Origin: an uncultured Eggerthella sp.
GTDB lineage: Bacteria; Actinomycetota; Coriobacteriia; Coriobacteriales; Eggerthellaceae
Direction of reading: 5' to 3'
Length of the DNA stretch: 64,000 bases
Assembly (NCBI GenBank): GCA_900542065.1
Contig: UQLU01000007.1
Coordinates: forward strand, 60,535 to 124,534
Below are positions 33,751-42,058 of this stretch, piece by piece. How positions within the stretch are numbered: position 1 is the stretch's first letter; the number at the start of each line of letters is the position of its first letter. Position numbers and translations under genes: made by a program. Under the pieces are notes generated by a model that was given only the letters and a program-made list of their open reading frames with translations, ran no database searches and was not told the DNA's origin.

Positions 33751-34087
33751 TCTCTCACTATCTTCAATTCGTTATACGCCACTAACGTAATGCGCTCCGT
33801 AAGTTTTTGTATTAGTGCAGCATTTACGTTTCTTCGTAAACGCTTTCGCGCTTTATCGTTTTGAAAGAACACTAAGAGCGAAGCGGTAATAACGCCCGCA
33901 TTTCCTGTCTATCCCAGAATATTTGCTGGCTAATCAGAGGCTTCGCTTTATAGGTGTTCTTCCAAAACGGCGCTTCAGAACGTTTACTCAGCAAACGTAA
34001 ATGCTGTGCTGAATACTTAAACTTGCTCCTAAAGATATCATTTATTCAGAAGCGCAAAACGATACGTGCAGAAGTTTACGCAGAGTA
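33751..34087. other. Intergenic region between convergent genes
   Basis: 337 bases between the DUF5662 gene and the convergent serine acetyltransferase gene. Only short stems were seen (TTTACG/CGTAAA at 33823-33840; ACGTTT/AAACGT near 34002-34020). No classical terminator or gene. Confidence 0.55.
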
Positions 34088-35020
34088 TTATTCCCAGCTT
34101 GGACCGTTCTTGGGCTTTGGCTGGCGGACGTTAATGCGCTGGCCTTCTAAAGTTACGCGAGAATTTGGAGGAACAGATTCGGTAACAAAGGCACTACCAG
34201 CAATTACCGTACCTTCGCCAACAACCGTTTCGCCGCCTAAAACACTTGCGTTGGAATAGATCGTTACGTTGTCTTCGATAGTAGGATGACGCTTTACACC
34301 TGCAAGCTTCTGGCCAGCACGAGTGGAAAGTGCACCAAGTGTTACGCCCTGGTAGATTTTTACGTGATTCCCGATGGTAGTGGTTTCGCCAATTACAACG
34401 CCCGTTGCGTGGTCGATGAAGAAGTATTCGCCAATAGTTGCGCCCGCATTGATGTCAACGCCTGTACCACTGTGAGCATATTCGGTCATGATGCGGGGGA
34501 TCAAAGGCACCTGCTGTAAATACAGTTCATGAGCGATGCGATAAACGAAAATGGCGAAGAATCCTGGGTAAGAGAAGATAATTTCCTCTTTGCTTTGTGC
34601 TGCAGGGTCACCATCGAATGCCGCCTGCACGTCAGTAAGAAGAATGCGCTGAATTTCTGGAAGTTTGTCAAAGAAGTTTTTGCAGATTTCATCTACGCGT
34701 GCATCCACTTCTTCTTCGCATGCCATGCATTTAGACGGATCTTCGTTATCGCGCGCGCAGCGGAAGGCGAGGGCTTCGTAGAGCTGTTTGCGCAGAGCAT
34801 CTTCGATGCGGATAAGGGTTTCGCCAATGAAGTATTCAGGATTGGTGCCCGTAGGGGTTTCATCGCCAAAATAACGAGGAAACATTACGCGACGAATATC
34901 TTTGATAATGCCGATGATTACCTTTTTGTTAGGAAAGTGCTTATCGGGATCGGTGAAGAATATTTCGGGAGTGCTGTAGTTTTTAGCTATGGCACCAACA
35001 ATAGAGTCAAGGTTTTCCAT
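34088..35020 (-). CDS. cysE: Serine O-acetyltransferase
   Basis: Makes O-acetylserine for cysteine synthesis. N-terminal helical domain of about 175 residues, then a left-handed beta-helix with hexapeptide repeats (VDINAGATIGEYFFIDHATG, VIGETTTIGNHVKIYQGVTLGA). His in DHATG is the catalytic His of the family. The longest frame begins 51 codons upstream in an Asn/Arg-rich stretch, but ATG 35020 (or 35026) matches the family start (MENLDSIVGAI) and has AAAGAG upstream. No cysteine synthase gene is nearby. Confidence 0.92.
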   Translation of the reverse strand: MENLDSIVGAIAKNYSTPEIFFTDPDKHFPNKKVIIGIIKDIRRVMFPRYFGDETPTGTNPEYFIGETLIRIEDALRKQLYEALAFRCARDNEDPSKCMACEEEVDARVDEICKNFFDKLPEIQRILLTDVQAAFDGDPAAQSKEEIIFSYPGFFAIFVYRIAHELYLQQVPLIPRIMTEYAHSGTGVDINAGATIGEYFFIDHATGVVIGETTTIGNHVKIYQGVTLGALSTRAGQKLAGVKRHPTIEDNVTIYSNASVLGGETVVGEGTVIAGSAFVTESVPPNSRVTLEGQRINVRQPKPKNGPSWE

Positions 35021-35559
35021 GTTCATCTCTTTCGGTCGGTCTATACGATTTCGGTTTATACGATTCCAGTTCGAGTTCGTTTTGTTGCCATTTTGCGACG
35101 TGACACTACGCGGTGGTTTGTAATGGCGCGACTGCACGGCGTGGAACAGATAAACTGGACTGGCTCGCATCAAGTCAATTTGATAGACCTCTATATCTTA
35201 GCGTTTAGAAGCTGGCTTTGCTCCTAGAACCTGCAACGATTACCGCCCTAATACAATTCTTTTGTGTCTATCTACAAAAACCGCCTGTCCGTATACGAAT
35301 TTATAGGCGCACTTTTATCTTGGTAAGGCTAGACTTATTAAACTGCTATTTGAAACTTAGCGGCAGGTTCCTTAATGCAGCAAAGGGTAGTGCCGTTTGA
35401 GATGGATGATAGCTTACGAGAAATATCATTGCAGATTTCGCAATGATAAAAACTACGGGATGTATGGTAAGCGCTGTGCTGCTAGTGATTACTGTAGCGT
35501 AGCTTTCAATACTTGGGGTATTGGAGCTATGTTTCTGTGATTGAAGGGGGATCGTTTTC
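35021..35559. other. Divergent intergenic region cysE/degV
   Basis: 539 bases with no supported gene. A plus-strand frame across 34529-35227 is antisense to cysE and rejected. Features: a short direct repeat TATACGATT (35042 and 35057, 15 bases apart) and a 9-bp perfect stem TATCATTGC/GCAATGATA (35424-35432, 35440-35448). The degV ribosome-binding site is GAAGGGGGATC. Confidence 0.55.
35424..35448. promoter_or_regulatory. 9-bp inverted repeat upstream of degV
   Basis: TATCATTGC-N7-GCAATGATA, 112 bases before the DegV start. No T-run follows, so a protein-binding site is as likely as an RNA hairpin. Confidence 0.35.
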
Positions 35560-36435
35560 ATGATTCGAATTTTGATCGATTCGGGTTCTGAGTATTTGCC
35601 TAAAGAAGCACAGGCTAAAGGTATTGAAGTTCTGCCTATTGTTACCAATGTTGGTGGCAATGATTATCGTGATGGTTTCGATTTGGGACGAGACGAATTT
35701 TTTGAGCTCTTAGAAGAAACGGGGCAGTTTCCCACCACTTCACAAATAACTCCTCATGTGTTTGCGGCAAAGTTTAAAGAGGCGCTCGATGCAGGGGATG
35801 AGGTAATTGCAATCATTTTATCTTCTGCGCTGAGTGGTACGTATCAAAATGCCTGTATGGCACAAGCCATGGTTGGCAACGAAGGCGTTTATGTAATCGA
35901 TTCTCTTACAGCAACGTATCCTATAAGTATCTTGGCTGATTATGCTGCAACACTTCGCGATGAAGGTATGCCTGCTGCGCAGATTGTTGAGGCTATTGAG
36001 GAGCTGAAAGGAACCGCCAAGGTTATCGCTATGGTGGATACGCTTGAGTATTTGCAGCGAGGTGGTCGCATTCCTAAGGCAGCTGCAAAGATTGGAGAAG
36101 CAGCTAAGTTAAAGCCTGTTATTTCAGTTACGGAAAAGGGCGACCTTGCTATGATTTCGGCATGCTTGGGACGTAAGCGCGCTTTCGACACCATCATGAA
36201 GCAGCTTGAGTCTATAGAGATTGATGATCGGTTTCCTGTTTATGCCATTTATTCCTACGGCACTAAAAACTGCGAACGCCTAGAGGTTCGCTTGCAAGAG
36301 GCGGGTATTTCTGTAACTGAGCGTCGCCAAATTGGGTATGTCATCGGATCTCATATTGGACCTAATGCATGCGGTGTGGTGTATGTAGAAAAAGCACCCA
36401 AAAAAGGTGGTATCAAGGCTTTTTTCAAGAAATAA
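35560..36435 (+). CDS. DegV family fatty-acid-binding protein
   Basis: DegV/FakB fold protein that binds a fatty acid and, in FakAB systems, presents it for phosphorylation. IRILIDSGSEYLPKEAQ (residues 2-18), TTSQITPHVFAAKF (about 60) and IILSSALSGTYQNA (about 86-99) are typical, as is LEYLQRGGRIPKAAA (about 163). 291 residues. It has a basic C-terminal end. No fakA-like kinase lies in the window. A large inverted-repeat element begins right after the stop. Confidence 0.9.
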   Translation: MIRILIDSGSEYLPKEAQAKGIEVLPIVTNVGGNDYRDGFDLGRDEFFELLEETGQFPTTSQITPHVFAAKFKEALDAGDEVIAIILSSALSGTYQNACMAQAMVGNEGVYVIDSLTATYPISILADYAATLRDEGMPAAQIVEAIEELKGTAKVIAMVDTLEYLQRGGRIPKAAAKIGEAAKLKPVISVTEKGDLAMISACLGRKRAFDTIMKQLESIEIDDRFPVYAIYSYGTKNCERLEVRLQEAGISVTERRQIGYVIGSHIGPNACGVVYVEKAPKKGGIKAFFKK

Positions 36436-36440
36436 GCCTA

Positions 36441-36623
36441 CACCCTGCAGAAAAACCCCGAAAGTGAGAGGGTCGCGTTGCTGAGAAGGCTTATTCGCTT
36501 AGCATCAAGACCAATTAATTGTAATTATCCAAAAGAAAAATGCACCGACCGATGAATTGTTGGTCGGTGCATTTTGTAGCCACGATGGAAAGTCTCTCAC
36601 TTTCCGCGTTTTTCTGCAGGGTG
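36441..36623. repeat. 183-bp element with 30-base terminal inverted repeats
   Basis: 36441-36470 (starting CACCCTGCAG) and 36594-36623 (ending CTGCAGGGTG) are reverse complements at 28 of 30 positions. The 123-base interior includes the hairpin at 36537-36575. No ORF and no clear target-site duplication. It resembles a MITE-like or palindromic intergenic element lying immediately after degV. Confidence 0.65.
36537..36575. terminator. Terminator-like hairpin inside the inverted-repeat element
   Basis: Fourteen-bp perfect stem AAAATGCACCGACC/GGTCGGTGCATTTT with eleven-base loop. A-run before and T-run after let it act in both directions, serving degV. Confidence 0.7.
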
Positions 36624-36706
36624 GTGCCGAATTTCGCAAAAAACGTAGTCAAAACCCCGCAATTATAAGTACTTAGACAATTAAAAGCACTTAGAGTTTT
36701 GTTGTT

Positions 36707-36738
36707 TTAGATGCCTGCTAATTCTTGCAGGCATCTAA
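36707..36738. repeat. 12-bp inverted repeat near the symporter 3' end
   Basis: TTAGATGCCTGC/GCAGGCATCTAA with eight-base loop, 49 bases beyond the symporter stop. The minus strand continues A-rich, not T-rich, so it is not a classical terminator. Confidence 0.5.
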
Positions 36739-36786
36739 CCCCTATAAACCCTGTAATTCCTTGTGAGCCTCAAAACTCCGCAAACA

Positions 36787-38208
36787 CTACTTGGAAGCGA
36801 CAGTTGGGATAGGTGTTTCGTCTACTTCCTCTAAGTTGTCGTCGTAAATGTAGTATTTCGTTTCTTTAGCAATCATGCCAGACAAGAGCAAAACCATAAT
36901 GATATTAGGGATTGCCATCAGTGCATTGCCGATGTCAGAAATCGTCCAAACAATATCACCAACGCCAATCGCGCCCAAGAAAGCAACTACTACATAGATT
37001 ACCTGGTAAGGCTTAATGGCGCGTTTGCCAAAGAGGTAAGTGATGCAGCGACTTCCGTAGTAAGACCAACCCAGAATAGTGGAATAAGAGAAGCTGATCA
37101 TGCCAAGAACCAAAAGGGGAGTTCCGATATACGGAATTTGTGCAAATGCCACACTTGCTAGTTGCGCACCAGAGAACACTGAAGGGTTAGCTAGAATTTG
37201 TTCTTGAATGGTGGGGAATGCAAGCATGGTAGAAACCAAAACAATGCCCGTAAGCGCACAGATCACAACGGTTGACCAGAAGGTACCTGTCATACCGATG
37301 AGTGCCTGCTCAGCAGGATTTGGAGTCTTAGCTGCAGCAGCAACGATTGGCGCAGAACCAAGACCAGATTCATTAGAGAATAAGCCACGAGCGCAACCAA
37401 ACTGTAATGCAACCATAATGCCTGATCCAACAGCGCCGCCAAAGGCTGCTTTTGCGGTAAACGCGCATTCGAAAATTAGCACAACTGCATCCCAAAGATA
37501 TGCCCAGTTAAAGATCAAAATAACAAGACATCCTGCGGCATAGCCTATAGCCATAATGGGAACAAGCTTTTCGCACACGTTGGAAATAATCTGAACGCCG
37601 CCAAAAATAACGATGGCAACACAGAAAACAATAATAAGACCAATGATCCAAGGCTCAACATTAATACCAGAAGAGGTAAGAATGCCTGTCATTGCAGATG
37701 CCTGAACGGCAGAGCCAGTACCAATAGCTGCAATAGCGGCAAATAAGGCGAATGCTACCGCACCTAATTTTGCATACCAAGGCACCTTGCCGTTTTTGGT
37801 GAAACCGCGCTGCCAAGCATACATGGCACCACCAAGCATGTTGCCGTTGTGGTCTTTAACGCGGTATTTAATGGCTACAAAAATTTCGGAATACTTGGTA
37901 GCAATACCGAAAATACCGGTGAGCCACATCCAGAAAACTGCACCAGGACCACCTGCCAAAATAGCAGTCGCAACACCAACGATAGAACCCGTACCGATGG
38001 TTGCGGCTAGAGCGGTGGCAAGAGCACCAAATGCGGTAATGTCTCCTTCGTTGCCTTCTTTTTTAGTAAGAGACATTTTGATTGCTTGTGGAAGGCGCTT
38101 TTGAATAAAGCCCGTGCGGAAGGTAAGGAAAATATGGGAACCAAGCAATAAGACGATCATTGCGGGACCCCAAACAAAGGCATCAATTTGATTTAAGATT
38201 TCAACCAT
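36787..38208 (-). CDS. Sodium:alanine/glycine symporter (AGCS family)
   Basis: Na+-coupled amino-acid uptake. The family signature GPGAVFWMWLTGIFGIATKYSEIFVAIKYR-type segment is present (about residue 88), plus GTGSIVGVATAI and about ten hydrophobic segments. The longest frame has an 18-residue extension; ATG 38208 gives MVEILNQIDAFVWGP, the usual AGCS start (473 residues). Exact substrate (alanine, glycine, serine) is not deducible. Confidence 0.93.
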   Translation of the reverse strand: MVEILNQIDAFVWGPAMIVLLLGSHIFLTFRTGFIQKRLPQAIKMSLTKKEGNEGDITAFGALATALAATIGTGSIVGVATAILAGGPGAVFWMWLTGIFGIATKYSEIFVAIKYRVKDHNGNMLGGAMYAWQRGFTKNGKVPWYAKLGAVAFALFAAIAAIGTGSAVQASAMTGILTSSGINVEPWIIGLIIVFCVAIVIFGGVQIISNVCEKLVPIMAIGYAAGCLVILIFNWAYLWDAVVLIFECAFTAKAAFGGAVGSGIMVALQFGCARGLFSNESGLGSAPIVAAAAKTPNPAEQALIGMTGTFWSTVVICALTGIVLVSTMLAFPTIQEQILANPSVFSGAQLASVAFAQIPYIGTPLLVLGMISFSYSTILGWSYYGSRCITYLFGKRAIKPYQVIYVVVAFLGAIGVGDIVWTISDIGNALMAIPNIIMVLLLSGMIAKETKYYIYDDNLEEVDETPIPTVASK

Positions 38209-38445
38209 GAATTGTCTTTCGATTAGCAAAAGACGTAAAAGATCAGGCGTTATTGCTAACACCTTAAAACTAGGACATGTAAACTACGACATACTGATTC
38301 AGGGGAATACCAAATAAAAAGAGGCAGGGCGCCACTAAAAAATGGCACGGCACCACTTAAGTGAATAATTCCCGATGACGGTTTTAGTTCAAGCTTATCT
38401 AGGGCGTCTTTTGGGCGGATAAATACAGGGCAGAGTAAACAAAAA

Positions 38446-38482
38446 AGAAAATCGGACAAGGGGCAAACTCATCCGATTTTCT
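38446..38482 (-). terminator. Terminator of acpP
   Basis: Eleven-bp perfect stem AGAAAATCGGA/TCCGATTTTCT (38446-38456, 38472-38482), followed on the minus strand by TTTTTTGTTT. Confidence 0.88.
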
Positions 38483-38493
38483 CGTAAAGTTAT

Positions 38494-38715
38494 TTACTTA
38501 AGGCCTTCGATGTACTCTACAAGGTCGCCTACCGTTTCGAGACCTTCAGGCTCGCCGAACTCAACTTCGCATTCGTCTTCAAGATCGCAAATGAGCTCAA
38601 CCATGTCGAGAGAATCGATGCCAAGAGAATCAAAGGTAGCATCTTCGGTAACCTGTTCAGGATCGATATCCAAATTGTCATGCAGCAGGTTAGTGATAAT
38701 TTCCATGGTATCCAT
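38494..38715 (-). CDS. acpP: Acyl carrier protein
   Basis: 73 acidic residues with the phosphopantetheine site DSLGIDSLDMVEL; the Ser of GIDSL carries the prosthetic group. It holds acyl intermediates in fatty-acid synthesis. ATG 38715 (MDTMEII) has GAAAGGATAG upstream and is chosen over a frame 16 codons longer. It stands alone rather than in a fab cluster, with its own terminator. Confidence 0.94.
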   Translation of the reverse strand: MDTMEIITNLLHDNLDIDPEQVTEDATFDSLGIDSLDMVELICDLEDECEVEFGEPEGLETVGDLVEYIEGLK

Positions 38716-38740
38716 GTTAACTATCCTTTCTATGGACTGT

Positions 38741-38763
38741 ATGCAGATATCTCCAATCTGCAT
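38741..38763. promoter_or_regulatory. Inverted repeat upstream of acpP
   Basis: ATGCAGAT-N7-ATCTGCAT, perfect 8-base arms, 26 bases from the acpP start. Position suits a repressor site overlapping the promoter or a leader hairpin. Confidence 0.45.
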
Positions 38764-38927
38764 TATTCAACAAATGTAAATTTACTTTGCCTATCTTAGC
38801 GGATACCAAAATAAAGGCAAATTGATACATAATTAATTGTGAATATGGTTGCTGTTTGTAAGTGGCTGGTTTTGGTTAGTAGCGTTTAGTGGTTTCAATC
38901 GATTGTGTTGGCTTTAAGGAGGAGCGC

Positions 38928-39833
38928 ATGGAAAGTATGGCGCAACAGTGGCGAAATTTAGATAAGGTTCGTCGAACTCCAGATTCAGCCAAACATTGGG
39001 ATAATCGCTCCCTTACCTACGGTAAGGAAGACAGCAATAAAGAAGCCAGCGATGTGTATGTTTCTCGTTTTATTGAAAAAATGCGCCTAGAAAAGCCCAG
39101 TATTATTTTGGATATGGGTTGCGGAACGGGACTTCTAGCTATTCCGCTTGCCAAACAGGGGCATGGTGTTATAGCGGCGGATTTCAGCGAAGGCATGTTG
39201 GCGCGCTTGCGCGAAGATGCAGAAAAGGCGGGAGTGTCGGTGGTATTACCGTGCAAAGATGAACACACGGGAATGCTCCAGATACCCGATGTACAAGGAG
39301 GATTTATCATCCCGCTTCAAATGAGTTGGGATGACGATTGGACTTCTTTTGGTCTGTGCGACAACATGGTTGATATTGCGTTTGCGTCTCGTTCCATCAT
39401 TACGCACGACTTGGAAGATTCACTTCGTAAACTTTCAAATAGTGCGCGAATCCGTGTGTGTATAACGGCAAATTTAGGAGTATCTCCAAGGGTTAATCCT
39501 ACAATTGCGAAGGTTATGGGGGTTACGCTCGAAAAGCATAATGATGCCGTTTTTGTTTTTGGTGTTGCTCACGAATTGGGCTTTGAGCCTGAAGTTTCTT
39601 ATATCCATTCACCTCGAGTGCGCATGTATGCTTCTCGCGATGAAGCATATCACTCGCTTCTTAAAACACTAGACTACCTTGATTCGGATGCAGAGCAGGT
39701 TGATCCCGATACCGCAAAGCAAAGGCTTCGTGATTGGCTGCTTGTTCATTTAGTTCCTGGAGAAGTTGAGGGAACATGGCGTCTCGATGAAGTGCAAATA
39801 GTTCCGTGGGCTTTTATCAGCTGGGATGTGTAA
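38928..39833 (+). CDS. Class I SAM-dependent methyltransferase
   Basis: SAM-binding motif I ILDMGCGTGLLAIPLA (about 60-75) and motif II VIAADFSEGMLARL are clear. The rest has no diagnostic substrate domain. ATG 38928 has AAGGAGG five bases upstream and is preferred over GTG 38889; 301 residues. Small-molecule or cofactor methylation is the usual role of such stand-alone proteins, but the substrate is unknown. It is convergent with the LysR gene at 39907. Confidence 0.87.
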   Translation: MESMAQQWRNLDKVRRTPDSAKHWDNRSLTYGKEDSNKEASDVYVSRFIEKMRLEKPSIILDMGCGTGLLAIPLAKQGHGVIAADFSEGMLARLREDAEKAGVSVVLPCKDEHTGMLQIPDVQGGFIIPLQMSWDDDWTSFGLCDNMVDIAFASRSIITHDLEDSLRKLSNSARIRVCITANLGVSPRVNPTIAKVMGVTLEKHNDAVFVFGVAHELGFEPEVSYIHSPRVRMYASRDEAYHSLLKTLDYLDSDAEQVDPDTAKQRLRDWLLVHLVPGEVEGTWRLDEVQIVPWAFISWDV

Positions 39834-39906
39834 GCTGGAGCAACGATTCAGTCGATAAGCTGAAAGTAGTGAACTGAGGCTGTAAACTGGTTCTGCAAGG
39901 TTGGCC

Positions 39907-40860
39907 TTATTGTTTGTAGGGGTAGTAGGTGCTTACCGTTGGGTTAGCTTCTATACGAGCGCGCAATTTTTCCAGATAGCGTTTTGCGAGAGTGGAAAGT
40001 GGGCGCGATTCATGGCAAACATATCCTACTGTCATGGTTTCATCTACTTCTAAGGGGATAGCAACGATGTTGCTTTGTCCCATTTCGCCGCTTCGAACAC
40101 CTGTTGTAACGGTGTATCCGTTGTGATTAGTAAGCAGATTAGTTAGTGTTCCGCGATCGGAATAGGTAATGTTTTGGCGGTGGGGTAGGTGACTTAGAGG
40201 TTCTTCGGAAAAGAAGAATGAATTGTTTGTACCCTGTTCAAAAGAATAGCGGGGATAATCCTGTAAATCATCAGGCGTTACACTTTTGCGCTGCGCCAAA
40301 GGATGTTGCTTGCCAACAAAAATATGAGGATGTGCCTGGAATAGAGGGACAAAAGTAAGGCCCGCATCACTAAATGCTTTGGTAAGAACCTTAGAATTAA
40401 AGTCACTTAAATAGATAATACCCAGTTCACTGCGGTAATCTTTTACGTCATCAATAATGTCTGCTGTTCTGGTTTCACGCAGCGAAAAATCGTATTCTTT
40501 TTCATTGTATTCTTCAGCTAAATCAACAAAAGCTTCTACGCAAAATGCGTAGTGCTGAGAAGAAATAGCTAAACGACCCGATGACGAATTGTGGGTATTC
40601 GAATAGCGAGCTTCAAATAAGTCGAACTGTTCTAGGATTTGGCGGGCGTAGCCAATAAATTCAGTTCCTTCACTGGTAAGAGTAATGCCGCGATTAGTAC
40701 GGTTGAAAATAGAGATTCCCAGTTCCTGTTCGGTATCTTTAATGGTGGCAGAAAGGGTGGGCTGAGAAACGTAGAGCTGCTGGCTTGCTGCATTGATAGA
40801 TCCACATTCGGCAACTTCAATGATGTAGCGAAGTTGTTGGAGCGAAATATTAGTATGCAT
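39907..40860 (-). CDS. LysR-family transcriptional regulator
   Basis: Winged helix at residues 1-62 (SINAASQQLYVSQPTLSATIKDTEQELGISIFNRTNRG), then an effector-binding domain; 317 residues. It is divergent from the reverse rubrerythrin gene, 388 bases away, suggesting control of an oxidative-stress gene, though it is not recognisably OxyR: I see no obvious paired redox Cys. The ligand is unknown. Confidence 0.9.
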   Translation of the reverse strand: MHTNISLQQLRYIIEVAECGSINAASQQLYVSQPTLSATIKDTEQELGISIFNRTNRGITLTSEGTEFIGYARQILEQFDLFEARYSNTHNSSSGRLAISSQHYAFCVEAFVDLAEEYNEKEYDFSLRETRTADIIDDVKDYRSELGIIYLSDFNSKVLTKAFSDAGLTFVPLFQAHPHIFVGKQHPLAQRKSVTPDDLQDYPRYSFEQGTNNSFFFSEEPLSHLPHRQNITYSDRGTLTNLLTNHNGYTVTTGVRSGEMGQSNIVAIPLEVDETMTVGYVCHESRPLSTLAKRYLEKLRARIEANPTVSTYYPYKQ

Positions 40861-41248
40861 GAATCGAAGCCCTATCTAACGTTGCCTTTGTTTGTAGTTG
40901 CTTGTTTATAAATCGGTATAGTAAGCAACTATATCTCTCATTTTGATCAACTTATTTTACCTGTTGTTTAGAGAACGCAGCGCTGATTTTTCTGACCTCT
41001 AGAGCATAAGATTTGAGCCGCATACTGCTTGATTCTGAGCAAACAAGGTACGACTCACAGCAAAAGCGTTTCTTGTTTGTAAAATGTTACCAAATTAGTA
41101 TCATTATTTTGCGAATCTGGACCATTTTGTCTCGATAATGGTCTATAGTTAAGCACAGAGGCAAAAGCTTAGGCTATCAACCGAAGAGCAGAGGTCGGAA
41201 CCTGTAATTGCTTTGCCTGGTTATTCAACTTTTTTAAAGGAGAAGACA
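40861..41248. other. Divergent intergenic region lysR/reverse rubrerythrin
   Basis: 388 bases with no gene. It includes the inverted repeat and -10 candidate listed at 41120-41149. The ribosome-binding site of the rubrerythrin gene is AAAGGAGAAGACA. Confidence 0.6.
41120..41149 (+). promoter_or_regulatory. Operator/promoter candidate for reverse rubrerythrin
   Basis: GACCATT-N10-AATGGTC (41120-41126, 41137-41143), perfect 7-base arms, directly followed by a TATAGT -10 (41144-41149). A dyad sitting over the -35/spacer region is typical of repression. It does not match the PerR box I know. Confidence 0.5.
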
Positions 41249-41809
41249 ATGAAATTTGTATGTCCTGTATGCGGTTATGTAGAAGAATTTGACGGCGACG
41301 AATTGCCAGCTGATTTCAAGTGCCCACAGTGTGGCGTTTCTGGCGATCGTTTTATTAAGCAGGCTGACACCGAGATGTCTTGGGCTGCTGAACACGTAGT
41401 AGGCGTTGGCAAGCTTCCAGAGGTTCCAGAAGATATCGTTAACGATCTTCGCGCTAACTTCGAAGGCGAGTGCTCTGAGGTAGGCATGTATTTGGCAATG
41501 GCTCGCGTTGCTCATCGTGAAGGCTATCCAGAGATTGGTCTTTACTGGGAAAAGGCTGCTTACGAAGAGGCAGAGCATGCTGCTAAGTTTGCAGAGCTTC
41601 TGGGCGAGGTTGTAACCGACTCCACCAAGAAGAACCTTGAGATGCGTGTTGAGGCTGAAAATGGTGCAACCGCTGGCAAGACCGATCTTGCTAAGCGTGC
41701 TAAGGCTGCTAACTTGGATGCTATTCATGACACTGTTCATGAAATGGCTCGCGACGAAGCTCGTCACGGCAAGGCATTCGCTGGTTTGTTGAAGCGCTAC
41801 TTCGGCTAA
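41249..41809 (+). CDS. Reverse rubrerythrin (rubredoxin domain first)
   Basis: Peroxide-scavenging enzyme of anaerobes using NADH-derived electrons. The N-terminal rubredoxin-like domain has C5/C8 and C25/C28 (CPVCGY, CPQCG). The C-terminal ferritin-like di-iron domain has ECSEVGMYLAMARVA, YEEAEHAAKFAELLGE and ARDEARHGKAFAGLL providing Glu/His ligands. This order is the reverse of classical rubrerythrin. ATG 41249 follows AAAGGAGAAG; 186 residues. Codon use is strongly biased, suggesting high expression. Confidence 0.92.
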   Translation: MKFVCPVCGYVEEFDGDELPADFKCPQCGVSGDRFIKQADTEMSWAAEHVVGVGKLPEVPEDIVNDLRANFEGECSEVGMYLAMARVAHREGYPEIGLYWEKAAYEEAEHAAKFAELLGEVVTDSTKKNLEMRVEAENGATAGKTDLAKRAKAANLDAIHDTVHEMARDEARHGKAFAGLLKRYFG

Positions 41810-41862
41810 AGTGCCAAAGATCAATCGCTAAAGATCTGGCCTAATTAAATACTGAATTTAAC

Positions 41863-41890
41863 AGAGGCGTGTTCTGCCGGACGCGCCTCT
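41863..41890 (+). terminator. Terminator of reverse rubrerythrin
   Basis: Stem AGAGGCG...CGCCTCT extended by G-U pairs to about 12 bp (41863-41874, 41879-41890), loop TGCC, followed by TTCTTT. Confidence 0.8.
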
Positions 41891-41959
41891 TTCTTTAGGT
41901 GATCTGCTCAGGATTTGCTGCTTCTGGCTTATTTGATGCTCGTGTCGAGTTTCTTCCAA

Positions 41960-42058
41960 TTTTTATTTCTTTTGAAATAAAAAAGTCGTATAGTGTTCAA
42001 GGTTCATACGAGTAACCCGACTTTCCAACGGGAAAGCGGATATACGAAAGGAAAATAT
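41960..42058 (+). other. Possible structured leader of the OPT transporter gene
   Basis: A 10-bp A/T hairpin TTTTTATTTC/GAAATAAAAA (41960-41983) is followed by overlapping complementary segments: TCGTAT/ATACGA, AAAGTCG/CGACTTT and CTTTCC/GGAAAG. These pairings compete with one another, as in a regulatory leader. It matches no riboswitch consensus I recognise. Confidence 0.35.

Noticed and set aside
34529..35227. 232-codon plus-strand frame
   Set aside because: Antisense to the well-supported serine acetyltransferase gene, with no recognisable domain.
35384..35400. AGGGTAGTGCCG resembling a T-box core
   Set aside because: It deviates from the T-box consensus, has no following terminator/antiterminator pair, and the downstream gene is DegV.
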